DNA from: an uncultured bacterium
GTDB taxonomy: Bacteria; Planctomycetota; Phycisphaerae; Phycisphaerales; SM1A02
DNA: 7,934 nucleotides
Assembly: GCA_903861235.1 (NCBI GenBank)
Contig: CAIOTP010000351.1
Coordinates: 1-7,934, forward strand
Direction: 5' to 3'
Positions 6,541-7,934 of this stretch are shown piece by piece. Each line of letters begins with the position of its first letter. Within the stretch, counting starts at the first letter, position 1. The notes under the pieces are model-generated. The model was not told the origin of the DNA. It did no database searches and was given only the letters and a program-made list of their open reading frames with translations. The position numbers and the translations under genes are program-made.

Positions 6541-7524
6541 TCAGGTGCCAGGCGTGGGCCTGGATTCACGCACGCCGCTGGAGGCAGGCAGAGCGCGGAC
6601 CACGGCACGGACGGCATCCAGATCGTCGGGCGAACCGTGCACGAACAGCATGCCCGTGTCGCGGTGCAGCCGCATCTGGAACTGTTGCGAACGCTCGGTG
6701 GAGGCCAGGCCCGTGTCGATGCGCTGGATCAGGGCGTCCTGGGCCGCCTCCACGGAGGTGCGATCGCCGCCGTCCGCTTCAGGGGCGGGCAGGCGGAACA
6801 TGGCCACGGCCTCGGCCACCTTGATGATCACGGCCACCTTGGGGGCATCGGGTCCATCGGTGGACAGCGTGACGGACGCCGGGCGACCCGCCTTGTTCCA
6901 TGCTGCGGCGTCGATCTTCAGTTCGTGTGTGGCGGCTGGTTTGTCATGGGCCGGCATGGCCAGAATGCCTGCGGGCGTGGCGCCGGTCACGCGGAAGGGC
7001 GAGCCGTCCACGCGGGCGAGGGTGACCGTGGCCATCTTGGCCTGGCCTGTGGTCGACATCTCCACCGCCTCGGGGCTCACCCTCACCACGGTCTTCACGC
7101 GGCCCACCACCTGCATGGTCTGTGCTCGGCCATCGGCCAGCACCGCGTGCACCGGCTTCTTCAGTTCCACGCCGGTCTTCATGCCGGGGTCGACGGTCAC
7201 CTGGACCGTGAAGGAAGCGCCCGGTGCGATCGCCTCAGTGGGCGTGCCGGTGATGGTGGTGCAGCCGCAGCCGCCCTTCAGCGAGGCGATGGTGATGGGT
7301 GCGCTGCCGGTGTTCGTGATGGTGAGCGGCGCGCTCTTGGGCGTGCCCGCGATCATCTCGCCCAGGTCAAGCGTGGCGGGGCTGAAGGCGAGCGCCGTGG
7401 CCTCGGGGGCGGTGGTCACGGTCGGGGCGGGGGCGGGCTTGTCGTCAACTGCCCACGCGGCGGCCGACAGGCTTGCGAATGCGGCAAGAGCGAGGCACGA
7501 GAGGGTTCGGTTGGTGCGCTGCAT
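6541..7524 (-). CDS. Periplasmic DUF1573 protein with a planctomycete-type C-terminal segment
   Basis: With the ATG at 7524 the product is 327 residues and starts with a Sec signal (MQRTNRTLSCLALAAF...AAAWA, cut near residue 25). The open frame extends to 7590, but only this start gives a signal peptide and a Shine-Dalgarno. An Ala/Pro-rich stretch is followed by an Ig-like DUF1573 domain (~44-145): FSPATLDLGEM, then ITNTGSAPITI and the hallmark KGGCGCTTI with C86 and C88. A second beta-rich region (~146-240) carries a further VRVSPEAVEM and VTLSTDGPD pattern. The last ~60 residues, with FQMRLHRDTGMLFVHGSPDD then LDAVRAVVRAL, resemble the short alpha/beta segment with HExTGxLxVxG seen in many planctomycete secretin-like (STN) proteins. 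DUF1573 has no assigned biochemical role. Its position as first gene of a sigma operon suggests envelope sensing or a housekeeping envelope function, by inference. Confidence 0.85.
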   Translation of the reverse strand: MQRTNRTLSCLALAAFASLSAAAWAVDDKPAPAPTVTTAPEATALAFSPATLDLGEMIAGTPKSAPLTITNTGSAPITIASLKGGCGCTTITGTPTEAIAPGASFTVQVTVDPGMKTGVELKKPVHAVLADGRAQTMQVVGRVKTVVRVSPEAVEMSTTGQAKMATVTLARVDGSPFRVTGATPAGILAMPAHDKPAATHELKIDAAAWNKAGRPASVTLSTDGPDAPKVAVIIKVAEAVAMFRLPAPEADGGDRTSVEAAQDALIQRIDTGLASTERSQQFQMRLHRDTGMLFVHGSPDDLDAVRAVVRALPASSGVRESRPTPGT

Positions 7525-7530
7525 GGCTGT

Positions 7531-7534
7531 CTCC
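7531..7534 (-). promoter_or_regulatory. Ribosome binding site GGAG for the DUF1573 gene
   Basis: On the minus strand GGAG stands six bases before the ATG at 7524. It supports this start over the upstream in-frame ATG at 7590. Confidence 0.65.
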
Positions 7535-7667
7535 GGGTGCGGGTGAGATCGTTCGCAGGGGCGGGGCTCGGCGCACGCCAAGCCTCCCATGGCAAAACGG
7601 AGCCGGGCGGGTCGATTCGTCGGGCGATGCGTGATTTTTCGATGCCACCGGCTTCCTGCGCCGCGAG

Positions 7668-7683
7668 CTGGGCTGAAACCCAG
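7668..7683 (-). terminator. Short hairpin after the right-edge gene, possible weak terminator
   Basis: CTGGG (7668-7672) and CCCAG (7679-7683) are perfect complements around a six-base loop, 25 bp downstream of the stop of the right-edge gene. The stem is only five pairs and no T-run follows on the minus strand, so intrinsic termination would be weak at best. Confidence 0.25.
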
Positions 7684-7708
7684 ACCGCAGCAGCCCGTGC
7701 CGACCCGG

Positions 7709-7934
7709 TCAGGCCGCCTTCAACGCCCCCGGCTGTCCGTCGATCGGCCCGATCGACACGATCAGCGCCACATTGATCATCTGCCAGATGTCGTCGTTGC
7801 CCGGTCGCACCACCAGCACCTGGCGCCTGCTCGGAAACACCAGCGCAAAGTCCGGATGGAGCACGTCCACGGCCCGCTGGTCAGCCAGATGCAGCCGGAA
7901 GGGCTGGAACGGCGTCGCGCGAATGAGCTCTCGA
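7709..7934 (-). CDS. Small hypothetical protein of the QPFxPFRL type (5' truncated)
   Basis: A minus-strand frame enters from the right edge and ends at TGA (7709-7711), giving 74 residues. It begins RELIRATPFQPFRLHLADQR, then VDVLHPDFALVFPSRRQVLVV, then WQMINVALIVSIGPID. This pattern (an xxPFxPFRLxLADGR opening, a VxHPEFAxxxPxxR middle and a VALITSIE-like end) is one I recall from a family of ~75-100-residue uncharacterised proteins abundant in planctomycetes. It has no signal peptide or membrane segment in view and is probably cytoplasmic. Only about 8-15 N-terminal residues should be missing if it has the usual length. The function is unknown. Confidence 0.7.
   Translation of the reverse strand, partial: RELIRATPFQPFRLHLADQRAVDVLHPDFALVFPSRRQVLVVRPGNDDIWQMINVALIVSIGPIDGQPGALKAA

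Larger units (their letters stand above)
7525..7708. other. Intergenic region upstream of the DUF1573-sigma operon
   Basis: These 184 bp separate the right-edge small gene from the DUF1573 operon, both on the minus strand. They hold a compact hairpin (7668-7683) and an AT-rich patch at 7630-7641 flanked by GATGC on both sides, where a promoter for the operon may lie. I could not pick out a convincing -35/-10 pair, which would fit promoter recognition by the operon's own sigma factor, but this is conjecture. Confidence 0.45.

Noticed and set aside
7525..7590. Start of the DUF1573 gene at 7590
   Set aside because: The extra 22 residues (Cys- and Pro-rich) precede the signal peptide, and the ATG at 7524 has a well-placed GGAG.
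5929..7776. A 615-codon open frame on the plus strand
   Set aside because: It runs antisense to the DUF1573 and sigma genes, is rich in His, Gly and Arg with no domain pattern, and exists because stop codons are rare in such GC-rich DNA.

Overview
This is a GC-rich, densely coding bacterial fragment. It most likely comes from a planctomycete, probably of the Phycisphaerae or a relative. Three things point there: a secreted esterase ending in two dockerin-like calcium-loop repeats, a DUF1573 protein with a planctomycete-style C-terminal segment, and a small QPFxPFRL-type protein at the right edge. No sequence search was run, so this assignment rests on family recognition. No rRNA, tRNA, CRISPR array or transposase is visible.

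Layout, left to right. (1) 2-844 (+) is the C-terminal part of an NAD(P)-binding SDR protein with a DUF2867 tail, cut by the window edge. (2) 864-947 (-) is a short relic resembling the last residues of a RidA-family protein. (3) 948-1964 (+) is a lipoprotein-type formylglycine-generating enzyme with both catalytic cysteines. It overlaps by ATGA with (4) 1961-3286 (+), an amidohydrolase of the deaminase type. (5) 3312-4403 (-) is a secreted alpha/beta esterase with a dockerin-like tail. (6) 4628-5545 (+) is a secreted LpqC/PHB-depolymerase-like esterase, divergent from (5) across 224 bp. (7) A minus-strand cluster runs from right to left: a DUF1573 periplasmic protein (7524 to 6541), an ECF sigma factor (6522 to 5908) and a one-TM small protein (5911 to 5546) that overlaps the sigma gene by ATGA. 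(8) 7709-7934 (-) is the C-terminal part of a small hypothetical protein.

How the parts may work together. The two exported esterases and the exported FGE would fit a cell that breaks down esterified and sulfated polysaccharides, but no sulfatase or glycoside hydrolase lies in the window. The DUF1573-sigma-TM cluster looks like an envelope-linked regulatory unit in which the small membrane protein could be an unrecognised anti-sigma factor. It is the best candidate here for something undescribed. The second most interesting points are the lipoprotein form of an otherwise canonical FGE and its translational coupling to a deaminase-like hydrolase.
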